Of a stretch of 64,000 nucleotides of DNA, positions 8,271 to 17,955 are shown piece after piece (within the stretch, counting starts at the first letter, position 1; every line of letters starts with the position of its first letter). The notes under the pieces were generated by a model. The model was not told the origin of the DNA. It worked only from the letters and a program-made list of their open reading frames with translations, and searched no databases. Both the position numbers and the translations under genes were made by a program. Origin of the DNA: Bradyrhizobium yuanmingense (GTDB taxonomy: Bacteria > Pseudomonadota > Alphaproteobacteria > Rhizobiales > Xanthobacteraceae); NCBI RefSeq assembly GCF_029167105.1, contig NZ_JARFML010000028.1, forward strand, positions 1-64,000, read 5' to 3'.

Positions 8271-8687
8271 TCAATCGTCGAAGCTCCGGCCGCGGCCGGC
8301 CTTGATGTCGCTGCGGCGTTTCTTGCCCTCGAGCCGGCGCTGCTTGGAGGCGAAGGTCGGCCGCGTCGCGCGGCGAGGCGTCGGCCGGACCATGGCCTCC
8401 TTGAGGATCTCGACGAGTCGGTCGATGGCATCCTGACGGTTGCGCTCCTGGGTGCGAAAGCGCTGGGCGTGGATCACGATCACGCCATCCTTGGTCATGC
8501 GCTGGCCGGCAATGCGGGCGAGGCGCAGCGCCGCATCCTCGGGCAAGGTCAGCTTGCGGGTGTCGAAGCGCAGCTGCGCGGAGGTCGCGACCTTGTTGAC
8601 GTTCTGCCCCCCCGGGCCGGAGGCGCGGACAAAGCCGATCTCGATGTCGTCCTCGTCGATGACGAGATCGCGGGATATCCGCAGCAT
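8271..8687 (-). CDS. arfB: Ribosome rescue hydrolase ArfB (YaeJ/ICT1 family)
   Basis: This 138-residue codon-independent peptidyl-tRNA hydrolase frees ribosomes stalled at the end of broken mRNAs. It carries the release-factor GGQ motif (26-28, in ASGPGGQNVNK) without a stop-codon recognition domain. A basic tail rich in Arg and Lys follows, the part that in ArfB enters the empty mRNA channel. The ATG at 8687 begins the normal MLRISRDL N-terminus; an upstream start at 8726 would add 13 unlike residues. It is a single gene with the shared terminator downstream. Confidence 0.9.
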   Translation of the reverse strand: MLRISRDLVIDEDDIEIGFVRASGPGGQNVNKVATSAQLRFDTRKLTLPEDAALRLARIAGQRMTKDGVIVIHAQRFRTQERNRQDAIDRLVEILKEAMVRPTPRRATRPTFASKQRRLEGKKRRSDIKAGRGRSFDD

Positions 8688-8805
8688 GCTGGCACCATTC
8701 GTGATGTCAGGACATACCGCGGACATCCGTCGTCAGCAATGGCGCTGCCGTGAAACGCAAATGGCCGGGATGGCCCGGCCATTCAGGAAACGTCGAGAAA
8801 AGAGA

Positions 8806-10173
8806 TCAGTTCGACTTTGTCGCCGGTGCCGCCGCCGGTTGCACGGCGGCCTGGGGGGCCCGGCCGACGACGACGGTCAGCAGCCCCTGGCCCCAGAGCC
8901 GCTTGGCGGCCGCCTTGGCATCGTCCAGCGTCACCGCGTCGACGATGGCATTGCGCTTCTCGATATAGTCGATCGGCAGCTTGTCCTGCTGATATTGCAG
9001 CAGCGCCTGTGCCAGCTTGGACGAGGTGTCGAGCGCCAACATCTGCGAGCCCTTAAGGTAGGACTTGGCCTCATCGAGCTCCTTCTGCGTCGGGCCCTCC
9101 TCGGCGATGCGGCGCACCTCCTGTTCGATGGCCTCAATGGTGTCGCCGGCACGGTCGGCGCGGGTGCCGGTGTTGCCGATGAAGATCGCCGAGTGCTGCA
9201 TCCAGAGCAGCGACTCGTACACCGAATAGGCCAGCCCGCGCTTCTCGCGCACCTCGCGATAGAGCCGGGACGACAAGCCGCCGCCGCCGAGGATGTGGTT
9301 GACGACATAGGCCGCCATGAAGCTGGGGTCACTCCGCTTCACGCCGGGTCCACCGAAGGTGATCACGGTCTGCGGCACGTCGAGGGTCACGAAGGCGCGT
9401 TGTGGCGGCTTTGCAGCCTCGACGTCGGGGACTGGCGTCAGATTGGCCTTGGCGGGCAGGCTGCCGAAGGTGTGGTCGAGCAGCTTGCCGAGCGTGGCCG
9501 GATCGACGTCGCCGATGACCGCAATCTTGAGTCCATCCTTGGCGAGGACACGGCCGACATAGTCCTTCATGTCGGCAACCGTGATGTTCGGAATGCTGTC
9601 GAGGTTGCCGTTGGTCTGCCGCCCATAGGGATGATCGCCGAAGGCGACCTCCAGGAACTTGCGGCTCGCCAGCGAGGTCGGGTTGGTGGTCTCGCGGCGC
9701 AGACTCGAGATGACCTGCGAGCGGATGCGTTCGACATCGGCCGTGGCGAAATGCGGTGAGGTCAGCGCGCTCCTGAGCAGATCGAACGCCTCGTCCTTGT
9801 TGTCGCGCAGCATGCGCAGGCTGCCGCGGAGGGTGTCGCGGGTGGCGCTGAAAGAGAGCTCGATGGCGCGGCGGTCGAGCCGTTCATGGAAGGTCTTGGA
9901 ATCGAGATCGCCTGAGCCTTCGTCGAGGAGGGAGCCGACCAGATTGGCAACGCCCGGCTTGTCCTTGGGGTCCTCCGCCGAGCCGCCCGCGAAGGAATAT
10001 TCCATCGCAATCAGCGGCACGGTTGCGTCCTGCACGAACCAGGCTTCGATGCCGCCCGGCGAGATCAGGTGCTGGATCTTTGCGGCGGCCTGCGAAGGCG
10101 AGGCCGCAGAGAATGCGAGGACCGCGCTGACGGCAACGGAGAATGCAACGCGTCGAAGGAAGGAATAGGTCAC
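8806..10173 (-). CDS. M16-family peptidase-like protein lacking the zinc motif
   Basis: This 455-residue protein has the two-lobed M16 (pitrilysin/processing peptidase) fold with an N-terminal signal peptide ending near SPSQA. Where an active M16 enzyme has HxxEH it reads VANLVGSLLDEG, so it cannot bind the catalytic zinc and is probably the substrate-binding partner. It keeps the glycine-rich loop HILGGGGLSSRLYREVREKRGLAYSVY typical of partner subunits. The GTG start at 10173 overlaps the TGA of the upstream active M16 gene, which points to translational coupling and a 1:1 complex in the periplasm. An upstream in-frame ATG (10251) lies inside the other gene and is not needed. Confidence 0.88.
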   Translation of the reverse strand: MTYSFLRRVAFSVAVSAVLAFSAASPSQAAAKIQHLISPGGIEAWFVQDATVPLIAMEYSFAGGSAEDPKDKPGVANLVGSLLDEGSGDLDSKTFHERLDRRAIELSFSATRDTLRGSLRMLRDNKDEAFDLLRSALTSPHFATADVERIRSQVISSLRRETTNPTSLASRKFLEVAFGDHPYGRQTNGNLDSIPNITVADMKDYVGRVLAKDGLKIAVIGDVDPATLGKLLDHTFGSLPAKANLTPVPDVEAAKPPQRAFVTLDVPQTVITFGGPGVKRSDPSFMAAYVVNHILGGGGLSSRLYREVREKRGLAYSVYESLLWMQHSAIFIGNTGTRADRAGDTIEAIEQEVRRIAEEGPTQKELDEAKSYLKGSQMLALDTSSKLAQALLQYQQDKLPIDYIEKRNAIVDAVTLDDAKAAAKRLWGQGLLTVVVGRAPQAAVQPAAAPATKSN

Positions 10174-11564
10174 GAGCGCTTCTCCTCGCGCTTGGCGGTT
10201 GCAGTGTCCTTGATCAGATAGCCGGTCACCGAACGCTTCTTCTCGAGCCATTTCTGCGCAACGGCGCGGACCTGCTCGGCGGTGACGGCGCGGATGCGGT
10301 CGGGCCAGCTCCTGATGTCCTCGATCGACAGGCCCGTGGTCAGCGCGCCGCCGTACCAGCGCGCCAGCACCGCCTGGTTGTCCTGGGCGTAGATCGCTTC
10401 GGCGATGAGCTGGGTCTTGACGCGCTCCAGATCCTCCGCGCGGATCGGGTTCTGCGCCACGTTGGCGATGACGCCGTCGACCGCCTGTTCCACTTCGGCG
10501 AAGCTGACGCCGGGTTTCGGCGCAGCCGAGATCGCGAATTGAGTCGGGTCGAGCGAAATGCTCGAATAGCTGGCGCTGGCGGAGACAGCGAGCGGCTTGT
10601 CGACGACGAGGGCGCGGTAGAGATAGGAATTGCTGCCGCTGCCCATCAGCTGCGCCAGCACGTCGAGGGCCGCGCTCTCGCCGGCCGCGGCCGTGGTCGC
10701 CGAGGGCACGAGATAATAGCGCCGCATGTTCGGCTGCTCGACGCGCGGGTCGGCCAGCGTGACGGTGCGCGGGGCGGCGGGCTCCGGCTCCTGTGGACGA
10801 ACGCGCCGCGCCGGGATCGCGGGCTGCGCGGGGATCGAGCCGAAATTGCGCTCGACCAGCGGGCGGATTTCGGTGGCGTCGACGTCGCCGGCGATCACCA
10901 GGATCGCGTTGTTCGGCGCATAAAAGCGACGATAGAAGGCGAGCGCATCCTCGCGATCGAGCTTCTCGATCTCCTGATGCCAGCCGATCACCGGCCGCCC
11001 ATAAGGGTGGTTGAGATAGAGCGCGGCCATGATCTGCTCGTTCAACCGCGCATCCGGATTGTTGGCGACGCGCATGTTGTACTCTTCGAGCACGACGTCG
11101 CGCTCGGGCAGCACGTTCTCGTCCTTGAGGACGAGACCCGTCATGCGGTCGGCCTCAAACTCCATCATGGTCGGCAGCTGCTCTTTCGGCACGCGCTGAT
11201 AGTAGTTGGTGTAGTCGACCGAGGTCGAAGCGTTCTCGTTGCCGCCGACGCGCAGCACGGTCTGGGAGAATTCGCCGGCCGGATGCTTCGCGGTGCCCTT
11301 GAACATCAGGTGCTCGAGGAAATGGGCGAGGCCGGACTTGCCGGGCGTCTCGTCGGCCGAGCCGACCTTGTACCAGATCATCTCGGTGACGACGGGGGTG
11401 CGGCGATCGGGGATCACGACGACCTGCATGCCGTTGGAAAGCGTGAAGCTGGCGGGCGGAGCCGATGTCACCGTGGTCTGGGCAAGGGTGGCGCTGGCCG
11501 AAAGGACACTCGTCGAAAGCAGCGCGGCAAGGAGGCAGGCAGCCGATCGGTAAGAGGACATCAT
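10170..11564 (-). CDS. Zinc peptidase of family M16, exported
   Basis: This 464-residue metallopeptidase has a signal peptide (cleavage near ATLAQ) and the inverted zinc motif His81-Phe-Leu-Glu84-His85 in HFLEHLMFKGT; VLEEYNM downstream fits the third zinc ligand. It should work in the periplasm, cutting peptides or small unfolded proteins. It is first in a two-gene operon with a partner that lacks the motif, an arrangement known for heterodimeric bacterial M16 enzymes such as the Sphingomonas pair. The natural substrate is unknown. The first two codons are both ATG and either could be the start. Confidence 0.92.
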   Translation of the reverse strand: MMSSYRSAACLLAALLSTSVLSASATLAQTTVTSAPPASFTLSNGMQVVVIPDRRTPVVTEMIWYKVGSADETPGKSGLAHFLEHLMFKGTAKHPAGEFSQTVLRVGGNENASTSVDYTNYYQRVPKEQLPTMMEFEADRMTGLVLKDENVLPERDVVLEEYNMRVANNPDARLNEQIMAALYLNHPYGRPVIGWHQEIEKLDREDALAFYRRFYAPNNAILVIAGDVDATEIRPLVERNFGSIPAQPAIPARRVRPQEPEPAAPRTVTLADPRVEQPNMRRYYLVPSATTAAAGESAALDVLAQLMGSGSNSYLYRALVVDKPLAVSASASYSSISLDPTQFAISAAPKPGVSFAEVEQAVDGVIANVAQNPIRAEDLERVKTQLIAEAIYAQDNQAVLARWYGGALTTGLSIEDIRSWPDRIRAVTAEQVRAVAQKWLEKKRSVTGYLIKDTATAKREEKRS

Positions 11565-11768
11565 GATCCCTGGTTGTGAGGTGCCGAGCCCGGATCTCCG
11601 GCTCGGAGGGCACGGCAGGCTACACCGTGCGGCTGAGGCTTCGCGTCACGAAGCAGAGAACTCAACGCTTAGGCAAGTTACTGATAAGCAATTTTGAACG
11701 AGCTGGGCGGACATGCGCCGCCGACCCTCGCTTCGCGTGGGGCAGAATGTCGCGACAGGTCAGGAACG

Positions 11769-12494
11769 CTATTGCTCCTTCTCCTTGCCCGATCGGACGT
11801 CGAAATAGGTCCGCTTCGAATTATCCGGTCCAGCGCCGTAGGCGTAGTTCGGCGACGGGGTCTGATATCCGGGAGGAGGCTCCACCAGCGACTGGCGTGG
11901 CGGCTCCGACGTAAACTGCTTCGACTCGGGCCCGTTCCCTTTGAACAGTTTCCACAGCCCGCCGGTATATCCGAGTTCGGCAGGGCTCATCGTCGGATTG
12001 GCCACGTTGGTGCCTGGCTGGACCGGGTCATTGCTCGTCCTGTCGGCGGCGGCCGTCCTATGGGCGTTCAACTCAGCGGGCGACAGCGGCTGGGCGTTCT
12101 TCCAGTACTCCGTTGCCTTGTTACCGGACTTCTTCCGCTGGGCGATAGCCTCCTTGCGGCGCTTCTCGTCGGGGTCCTTCGGCCAGTTCGGCGCAGCCGC
12201 GGCTTCGGCGGCGGCAGGCGGCGGCAGGTCGAGCTTGGGCGGCACGACCAGCGGCGAACGCTCGCGGTATTCGATGCCGGGCTTTTCCATGCTCCGTGCG
12301 CCAAGGCCGGTCATCAGATTGTCGATGAGCTTCTCTTCGAAGGTCATGTCGTCGTCGTCATCGTCAGCAGCACGGGCAGCACCGGTCGACATGACGAGGC
12401 CGATGCCGAGCGCGACGGCGGACAATTTCAATGCCCGCCAAACCCCCGATTGGGGGTCCCGAACCATCGAACCGCTGGTCTTCGAGCTGCGCAT
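11769..12494 (-). CDS. Exported hypothetical protein with acidic N-terminus and Pro-rich tail
   Basis: I do not recognise this 241-residue protein. From the ATG at 12494 there is a basic stretch, a hydrophobic segment (LKLSAVALGIGLVMSTG) and a signal-cleavage-like ARAAD, followed directly by a run of Asp and FEEKLIDNLMTGLG. The rest is rich in Pro, Ala, Lys and Asn and looks mostly disordered. It is therefore probably periplasmic. It lies on the same strand between lspA and the M16 pair but with a 200-base gap to the peptidase, so it may be its own unit. An upstream start at 12533 is possible. Confidence 0.7.
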   Translation of the reverse strand: MRSSKTSGSMVRDPQSGVWRALKLSAVALGIGLVMSTGAARAADDDDDDMTFEEKLIDNLMTGLGARSMEKPGIEYRERSPLVVPPKLDLPPPAAAEAAAAPNWPKDPDEKRRKEAIAQRKKSGNKATEYWKNAQPLSPAELNAHRTAAADRTSNDPVQPGTNVANPTMSPAELGYTGGLWKLFKGNGPESKQFTSEPPRQSLVEPPPGYQTPSPNYAYGAGPDNSKRTYFDVRSGKEKEQ

Positions 12495-12590
12495 TACCGT
12501 ACCTGTTTCATATTGTAGCAGATTGCCGCCCACACGCGGCTTGACCCTTGCAAAAGCCGGGTTCCAGCTGCCGGTCCGTATCGGCCGGGA

Positions 12591-13085
12591 TCAGGGCGCT
12601 TTTGCGGCGGGTACCCCCAGGAAGGAATCATACAATAGCGCTGCCACCCCAGCAACGATGGCCACGTCCGCGAGGTTAAACACATACCAATTATAGGTAT
12701 TTCCGGCGATCTCGATGTGGAACAGGGCGAAATCCACCACCGCGCCATAGGCCAGGCGGTCGATGCCGTTGCCGATGGCGCCGCCGATGATCAGGCCGAG
12801 CGCGACGGTCGCCAGCGTGGTGTGCGAGCGGGCCATCCAGATCGCCAGCGCAACCACCGCGATCACTTTGACGGCCATCAGCGCAAGCTGCGCGGCCTGG
12901 CTGTCGTTCTGGAGCCAGCCGAAGCTAATGCCGATATTCCAGGCCAGCACCAGGTCGAAGAACGGCGTCACCCGCACCGCGCCGCGACGGCCGAGGTCGA
13001 ACACGTTCAACAGCCAGAGCTTCGAGGCCTGGTCGGCCACGAGCGTGACCATGGCCGCGAGGATGCCGGCGCGGAGCGGGGTCAT
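12591..13085 (-). CDS. lspA: Lipoprotein signal peptidase (signal peptidase II)
   Basis: This 164-residue inner-membrane aspartyl protease removes the signal peptide of diacylated prolipoproteins. It has four hydrophobic segments and both catalytic aspartates: Asp109 in GNGIDRLAYGAVVDF and Asp140 in VFNLADVAI. It starts 10 bases after the ileS stop, the ileS–lspA linkage found in many proteobacteria. Its partner lgt, which acts first in the same pathway, is also in this window at 46.8-47.7 kb. Confidence 0.95.
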   Translation of the reverse strand: MTPLRAGILAAMVTLVADQASKLWLLNVFDLGRRGAVRVTPFFDLVLAWNIGISFGWLQNDSQAAQLALMAVKVIAVVALAIWMARSHTTLATVALGLIIGGAIGNGIDRLAYGAVVDFALFHIEIAGNTYNWYVFNLADVAIVAGVAALLYDSFLGVPAAKAP

Positions 13086-13095
13086 GGCCGACCGA

Positions 13096-16000
13096 TCAGA
13101 CGCTCACCCCCAGCGCCTTCCACTCGCGCAGCGCCTTGGCATCGCGCGGGGTGACGTCGGGGTATTCAGGGTCTTCGCCGACCGTCGGCGAAATCTTCCA
13201 GGAGCGGGCACATTTGGCGCCGACCGCCTTCTCCACCACGACCGCGACGCCCGGGACGGCATCGAGACGGAAGGCACCTGCCGGCGCCTCGCCCTCACGC
13301 ACCTCGTAGTTCGAGGTGATGCAGACCTCGGCGAGGTCGGTATCGAACAGCGTCATCAGCATGCCGCGGTCGGCGACATAGATCACCGGTGAGGCCTCAA
13401 GCGAGGAGCCGATGTTCTTGGCCGCGCGTTCGAGCTCGAGGGCGCCGGTGACGACGCGGCGGACGTTGCGGATCGCTTCCCATTTGGCGGCGAGCTTGTC
13501 GTCGCGGAAGTCTTCGAGATCGGTCGGGAACAGCGTCAGATGCACGGACGGCTCGGCGTCGGGCCGGTACATGCGCCAGGCTTCCTCGGCGGTGAAGCTG
13601 AGGATCGGCGCCAGCCATTTCAGGATCGAGGCGCACAACAGGTCGATGGTCGTCAGCGCCGCCTTGCGCGTCAGTGACGAGGGCGGATCGCAATAGAGCG
13701 TATCCTTGCGGATGTCGAAGTAGAACGCCGAGAGCTCGCTGTTGAGGAAGGCGGACAGGATCGCGACCACGCTCTTGTAGTCGAACTCCCGATAGGCCTT
13801 GCCGATCGCGACGGCACGCACTGCGAGCTCGTGCAGCATCAAGCGTTCCAGCTCGGGCATCTCGGCCGGCGCGACTGCGTCGGACGGCTTGTAGTGATGC
13901 AGCGTGCCCAGCATCCAGCGCACGGTGTTGCGCAGCTTGCGATAGGTCTCGACGGTGTTCTTCAGGATCTCGGGGCCGATGCGCTGGTCGTCGGTGTAGT
14001 CGCTGGATGCGACCCAGAGTCTCAGGATGTCAGCGCCGGATTCCTTGATGACGGCCTGCGGCTCGATGGTGTTGCCGAGCGACTTCGACATCTTGCGCCC
14101 GTCCTCGGCCTGGGTGAAGCCGTGGGTCAGCACGATGTCGTAGGGCGCGCGGCCGCGCGTGCCGCAGCTTTCCAGCAGCGAGGAGTGGAACCAGCCGCGA
14201 TGCTGGTCCGAGCCTTCCAGATACATCACCGTGTCGGCGCCGCCGTCGACCTTGCGCTTGATGCCCGCGAGCCCGGGAAACTGCACGGGATCTTCCAGCA
14301 CGAAGGCGTGGGTCGAGCCGGAATCGAACCAGACGTCGAGAATGTCGTCGACCTTCTGCCAGTCTTCGTTCGCGCGGGGCCCGAGGAAGCGCTCGCGCGC
14401 GCCCGTCGCGTACCAGGCGTCGGCGCCTTCCTTCTCGAAGGCTTCGCCGATGCGCGCATTGACGGCCTCGTCCTGGAGGATCTCGGCGGAGCCGTCACCC
14501 TTCTCGCGCACGAACACGGCGATCGGCACGCCCCAGGCGCGCTGGCGCGAGATTACCCAATCTGGCCGCGCCTCGATCATGCCGTTGATACGGTTCTCGC
14601 CCGACGGCGGCACCCATTGCGTCACCGAGATTGCATGCAGCGCGCGGGCGCGCAGCGTGTCGCCGCTCTTCGTCTTGCCGCCCACCGCGATGTCCTTATC
14701 CATCGCGATGAACCATTGCGGCGTGTTGCGGAAGATCACCGGCTTCTTGGAACGCCAGGAATGCGGATATTGGTGCTTGAGCCGGCCGCGGGCGAGCAGC
14801 ATGCCTTTCTCGCCGAGCGCCTTGATCACGGCCTCGTTGGCATCGCCCTTCTCGCCCTTGTCGGTGATGACGCGCTTGCCGGCAAAGCCCGGCGCATGAT
14901 CGGTGTAGGCGCCGTTCTCGTCGACAGTATAGGGGATCGCGGTGTTGATGCCGCGTGCGTCGAGATCGCGCGCCTCCGCCATCCAGACATCGAAGTCCTC
15001 GCGGCCATGACCGGGCGCCGTGTGCACGAAGCCGGTGCCGGTGTCGTCGGTGACATGGTCGCCGGCCAGCAGCGGCACGATGAAGTCGTAGCCGCCGCCG
15101 ACGCCCTTGAGCGGATGGGCACACTCGATCGCGTCCATGGTGTCGCCGGGGACGTCACGGACCTTCTCATAGGCGGTCACGCGCGCCTGCTTGAAGACGT
15201 CTTGCGCGAGCGCGTCGGCGAGGATGAGGAGGTCGCCGTTCCTGGCCCAATTGTCGGCGGGGGCGTCCGTCACCTTGTAGAGGCCATAGGCGATCTTCGG
15301 CGAGAACGAGATGGCGCGGTTGCCCGGCAGCGTCCAGGGCGTGGTGGTCCAGATCACGACGCTCGCCGAGGCGAGCGCACCGTGCGCGGGCGAGGTCACC
15401 GGGAATTTCACCCAGACCGTATCGGAGGTGTGGTCCTCGTACTCCACCTCGGCTTCGGCCAGCGCGGTCTTCTCGACCACGCTCCACATCACCGGCTTGG
15501 AGCCGCGATAGAGCGTGCCATTGGCGGCAAACTTCATCAGCTCGCGCGCGATCTGGGCTTCGGCCGGATAGCTCATGGTGGCGTAGGGATGGTCCCAATC
15601 GCCGATCACCCCTAAGCGCTTGAACTCCTCGCGCTGCACGCCGAGCCAGTGCGTGGCATAGGCGCGGCACTCCTTGCGGAAATCGATCATCGCGGCGCTG
15701 TCGCGGAAGTCGGGCTTCTGCTTGCCCTTCTTGCGATAGTGCTCCTCCTCGACCTTCCACTCGATCGGCAGGCCGTGACAATCCCAGCCCGGCACGTAGT
15801 TGGAATCGAAGCCGAGCATCTGCTGGCTCTTGGTGACGAGGTCCTTCAGGATCTTGTTCAGCGCCGTGCCGATATGGATGTTGCCGTTGGCGTAGGGCGG
15901 GCCGTCATGCAGCACGAACTTGGCGCGGCCCTTCGCACTCTGGCGCAGCTTCTCGTAGAGGCCGATCTCGTACCAGCGCTTGAGGATCTCCGGCTCGCGC

Positions 16001-16104
16001 TGCGGCAGGCCGGCGCGCATCGGGAATTCGGTCTGCGGCAGGAACAGGGTCTTCGAATAGTCTTTGGCTTCAGACTTTGGGGACTTTTGCGGCATTTCGG
16101 ACAT
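13096..16104 (-). CDS. ileS: Isoleucyl-tRNA synthetase
   Basis: This 1002-residue class I synthetase charges tRNA-Ile and edits valine. The nucleotide-binding signature reads PPYANGNIHIGTALNK, so the last His of HIGH is Thr; KMSKS is intact (DGRKMSKSLGN). The WTTTPWTLPGN block of the editing domain is present. The C-terminal zinc finger looks degenerate: only KCARSWKISP remains, and the second cysteine pair is absent. It is followed by lspA and preceded, after 200 bases, by ribF on the same strand. The start at 16104 is the first ATG; one three codons later is also possible. Confidence 0.96.
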   Translation of the reverse strand: MSEMPQKSPKSEAKDYSKTLFLPQTEFPMRAGLPQREPEILKRWYEIGLYEKLRQSAKGRAKFVLHDGPPYANGNIHIGTALNKILKDLVTKSQQMLGFDSNYVPGWDCHGLPIEWKVEEEHYRKKGKQKPDFRDSAAMIDFRKECRAYATHWLGVQREEFKRLGVIGDWDHPYATMSYPAEAQIARELMKFAANGTLYRGSKPVMWSVVEKTALAEAEVEYEDHTSDTVWVKFPVTSPAHGALASASVVIWTTTPWTLPGNRAISFSPKIAYGLYKVTDAPADNWARNGDLLILADALAQDVFKQARVTAYEKVRDVPGDTMDAIECAHPLKGVGGGYDFIVPLLAGDHVTDDTGTGFVHTAPGHGREDFDVWMAEARDLDARGINTAIPYTVDENGAYTDHAPGFAGKRVITDKGEKGDANEAVIKALGEKGMLLARGRLKHQYPHSWRSKKPVIFRNTPQWFIAMDKDIAVGGKTKSGDTLRARALHAISVTQWVPPSGENRINGMIEARPDWVISRQRAWGVPIAVFVREKGDGSAEILQDEAVNARIGEAFEKEGADAWYATGARERFLGPRANEDWQKVDDILDVWFDSGSTHAFVLEDPVQFPGLAGIKRKVDGGADTVMYLEGSDQHRGWFHSSLLESCGTRGRAPYDIVLTHGFTQAEDGRKMSKSLGNTIEPQAVIKESGADILRLWVASSDYTDDQRIGPEILKNTVETYRKLRNTVRWMLGTLHHYKPSDAVAPAEMPELERLMLHELAVRAVAIGKAYREFDYKSVVAILSAFLNSELSAFYFDIRKDTLYCDPPSSLTRKAALTTIDLLCASILKWLAPILSFTAEEAWRMYRPDAEPSVHLTLFPTDLEDFRDDKLAAKWEAIRNVRRVVTGALELERAAKNIGSSLEASPVIYVADRGMLMTLFDTDLAEVCITSNYEVREGEAPAGAFRLDAVPGVAVVVEKAVGAKCARSWKISPTVGEDPEYPDVTPRDAKALREWKALGVSV

Positions 16105-16307
16105 GAGGCTGACTGGCTCGGAAGGGCGCGGGAACGGATGGCGATGCGGAATCGCGGGTGAAACGACGAAATCCCGGTCTTGCGCCGAACCCTCAGGCTC
16201 AGGCGGAAGCCGGGCCGCTAATCCCTATGATGCGCCGCGCAAACATGGGCTCTCCATAGCAGGGGGGCGGAGGAAGCGCAAAGGTCCGGGTGGCCCGGTT
16301 TCGCCTC

Positions 16308-17291
16308 TCAGTCGATCACGCCCAGGCGCGGAAACGCGTCCGGGGCGGCGGCGAGCATGGCGCGGGCGCGGGCGGAATCGTCGTCCATCTGCCGGATCAG
16401 GGCCTCTAGACCATCGAATTTCAGCTCCTCGCGGATGAAGCCGATGAAGGCGCAGTCGAGCGCCTGCCCGTAGAGGTCGCCCTTGAAGTCGAACAGGAAG
16501 ATTTCGAGGAGCGGAGCGCCATTGTCGAAGGTCGGGCGGCGGCCGAAGCTGGCCACGCCATCCAGACGCTCCTGATCCTTTCCCTGGCCGCGGCCGACCC
16601 GGACCGCGTAGATGCCGTGCTTGAGGCCGCAATTGGCGTCCAGGCGGATGTTGGCGGTGGGATAGCCGAGATCGCGGCCGCGCTTTTCGCCGTGGATCAC
16701 CTCGCCGGTGATGAACCAGGGTGCGCCCAGCATGGTCGTGGCCTCGTCGAGCTGGCCCTCGGCGAGGGCGATCCGGATCGCGCTGGAGGAGACGGGCCGT
16801 TCGTCGATATCGACATGCGGTTGCACATCGACCTCGATGCCGAGCCGGGGCGCCTCGTTGACCAGGAGGCTGGGCGAGCCGACCCGTCCCTTGCCGAAAT
16901 GGAAGTCGTAGCCGACCGCGATGCCGCTGACGCCGAGACGCCCGATCAGGTCATGGTGAATGAAATCTTGCGCGCTGGTTCCGGCACGGGCCTTGTCGAA
17001 GGTCATGACCACGGCGCCGGCAAGCCCGGTACCGGCCAGAAGCCGCAGCTTGGCTCGCTCGTCCGTCAGGCGGAATTGCGGGGTGTTAGGGCTGAAAAAC
17101 CGCCGCGGATGCGGTTCAAAGGTCAAGGCCAGCGCAGGCCGGCCATGCGCCCTGCCCATCTCCAGGGCAGCCGCGATGACGGCGCGATGGCCGAGATGAA
17201 CGCCGTCGAAATTGCCCATGGCGACCACGGCGCCCCTCGGAATCGCGGAAGCCGGCGTTGTATCGCGGATGACGGTAAAAGGCGGAGCCAT
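16308..17291 (-). CDS. ribF: Bifunctional riboflavin kinase / FAD synthetase
   Basis: This 327-residue enzyme makes FMN from riboflavin and then FAD. The N-terminal adenylyltransferase domain has GNFDGVHLGH (26-35); the C-terminal flavokinase has GYPTANIRLD. The ATG at 17291 gives a normal length; the open frame extends to 17345 but those residues are not conserved-looking. It belongs functionally with the FMN-riboswitch-controlled ribH at 42.3 kb. It lies upstream of ileS–lspA, an order common in proteobacteria. Confidence 0.94.
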   Translation of the reverse strand: MAPPFTVIRDTTPASAIPRGAVVAMGNFDGVHLGHRAVIAAALEMGRAHGRPALALTFEPHPRRFFSPNTPQFRLTDERAKLRLLAGTGLAGAVVMTFDKARAGTSAQDFIHHDLIGRLGVSGIAVGYDFHFGKGRVGSPSLLVNEAPRLGIEVDVQPHVDIDERPVSSSAIRIALAEGQLDEATTMLGAPWFITGEVIHGEKRGRDLGYPTANIRLDANCGLKHGIYAVRVGRGQGKDQERLDGVASFGRRPTFDNGAPLLEIFLFDFKGDLYGQALDCAFIGFIREELKFDGLEALIRQMDDDSARARAMLAAAPDAFPRLGVID

Positions 17292-17521
17292 CAGGGGAAT
17301 TCTCGAACCGGGCAAGACCGGCCCGGACCGTGGCGCGACCGGCACGGCGAAGTCAAGCGGCGGGGCGGGCAGACATTGAACACGATTTCAAGCCTTCGGA
17401 CCTGACCGCAGTTAACGCGCTGTTTAAGGCCTTGATGCTAGTCCTTGAGGCGTGGAACTGCCGGGCGCCGGCCTGGCAGGTCCGATCGTAATATTCCTGG
17501 GTTTGCGTTGGGGGAGTCGAG

Positions 17522-17917
17522 ATGGCGGTTGATTTGTCGATGCCGGTTCTGGTGGTGGATGACTACAGCACCATGATCCGTATCATCCGGAATCTGCTGA
17601 AGCAGCTTGGCTTCGAGAACATCGATGATGCCAGCGACGGTTCGGCAGCGCTGAACAAGATGCGCGGCAAGAAGTACGGGCTCGTGATTTCCGACTGGAA
17701 CATGGAGCCGATGACGGGCTACGACCTCCTGCGCGAAGTCCGCGCGGATCCGAACCTCGCCACCACGCCCTTCATCATGATCACGGCCGAATCCAAGACC
17801 GAGAACGTGATCGCGGCCAAGAAGGCGGGCGTGAACAATTACATCGTCAAGCCGTTCAACGCGGCGACGCTGAAGACCAAGATCGAGGCGGTCTTCCCGG
17901 ACATGGCGAGCGCGTAA
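17522..17917 (+). CDS. Single-domain response regulator, CheY-like
   Basis: This 131-residue protein is a stand-alone receiver domain. It has the acidic pair in LVVDDYSTM, the phosphoacceptor Asp58 in ISDWNMEPM, a Thr at MITAES and the conserved Lys in NYIVKPF. DWNMEP with MTGYDLLREVR is the form typical of chemotaxis CheY. No other chemotaxis or kinase gene is nearby, so its partner is elsewhere. A palindromic repeat follows the stop. Function as a CheY paralogue is likely; whether it binds the flagellar switch cannot be read here. Confidence 0.88.
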   Translation: MAVDLSMPVLVVDDYSTMIRIIRNLLKQLGFENIDDASDGSAALNKMRGKKYGLVISDWNMEPMTGYDLLREVRADPNLATTPFIMITAESKTENVIAAKKAGVNNYIVKPFNAATLKTKIEAVFPDMASA

Positions 17918-17955
17918 GCGCGCCTCGCGTGAAATAAAACAGCTGTCTGTAAGAT

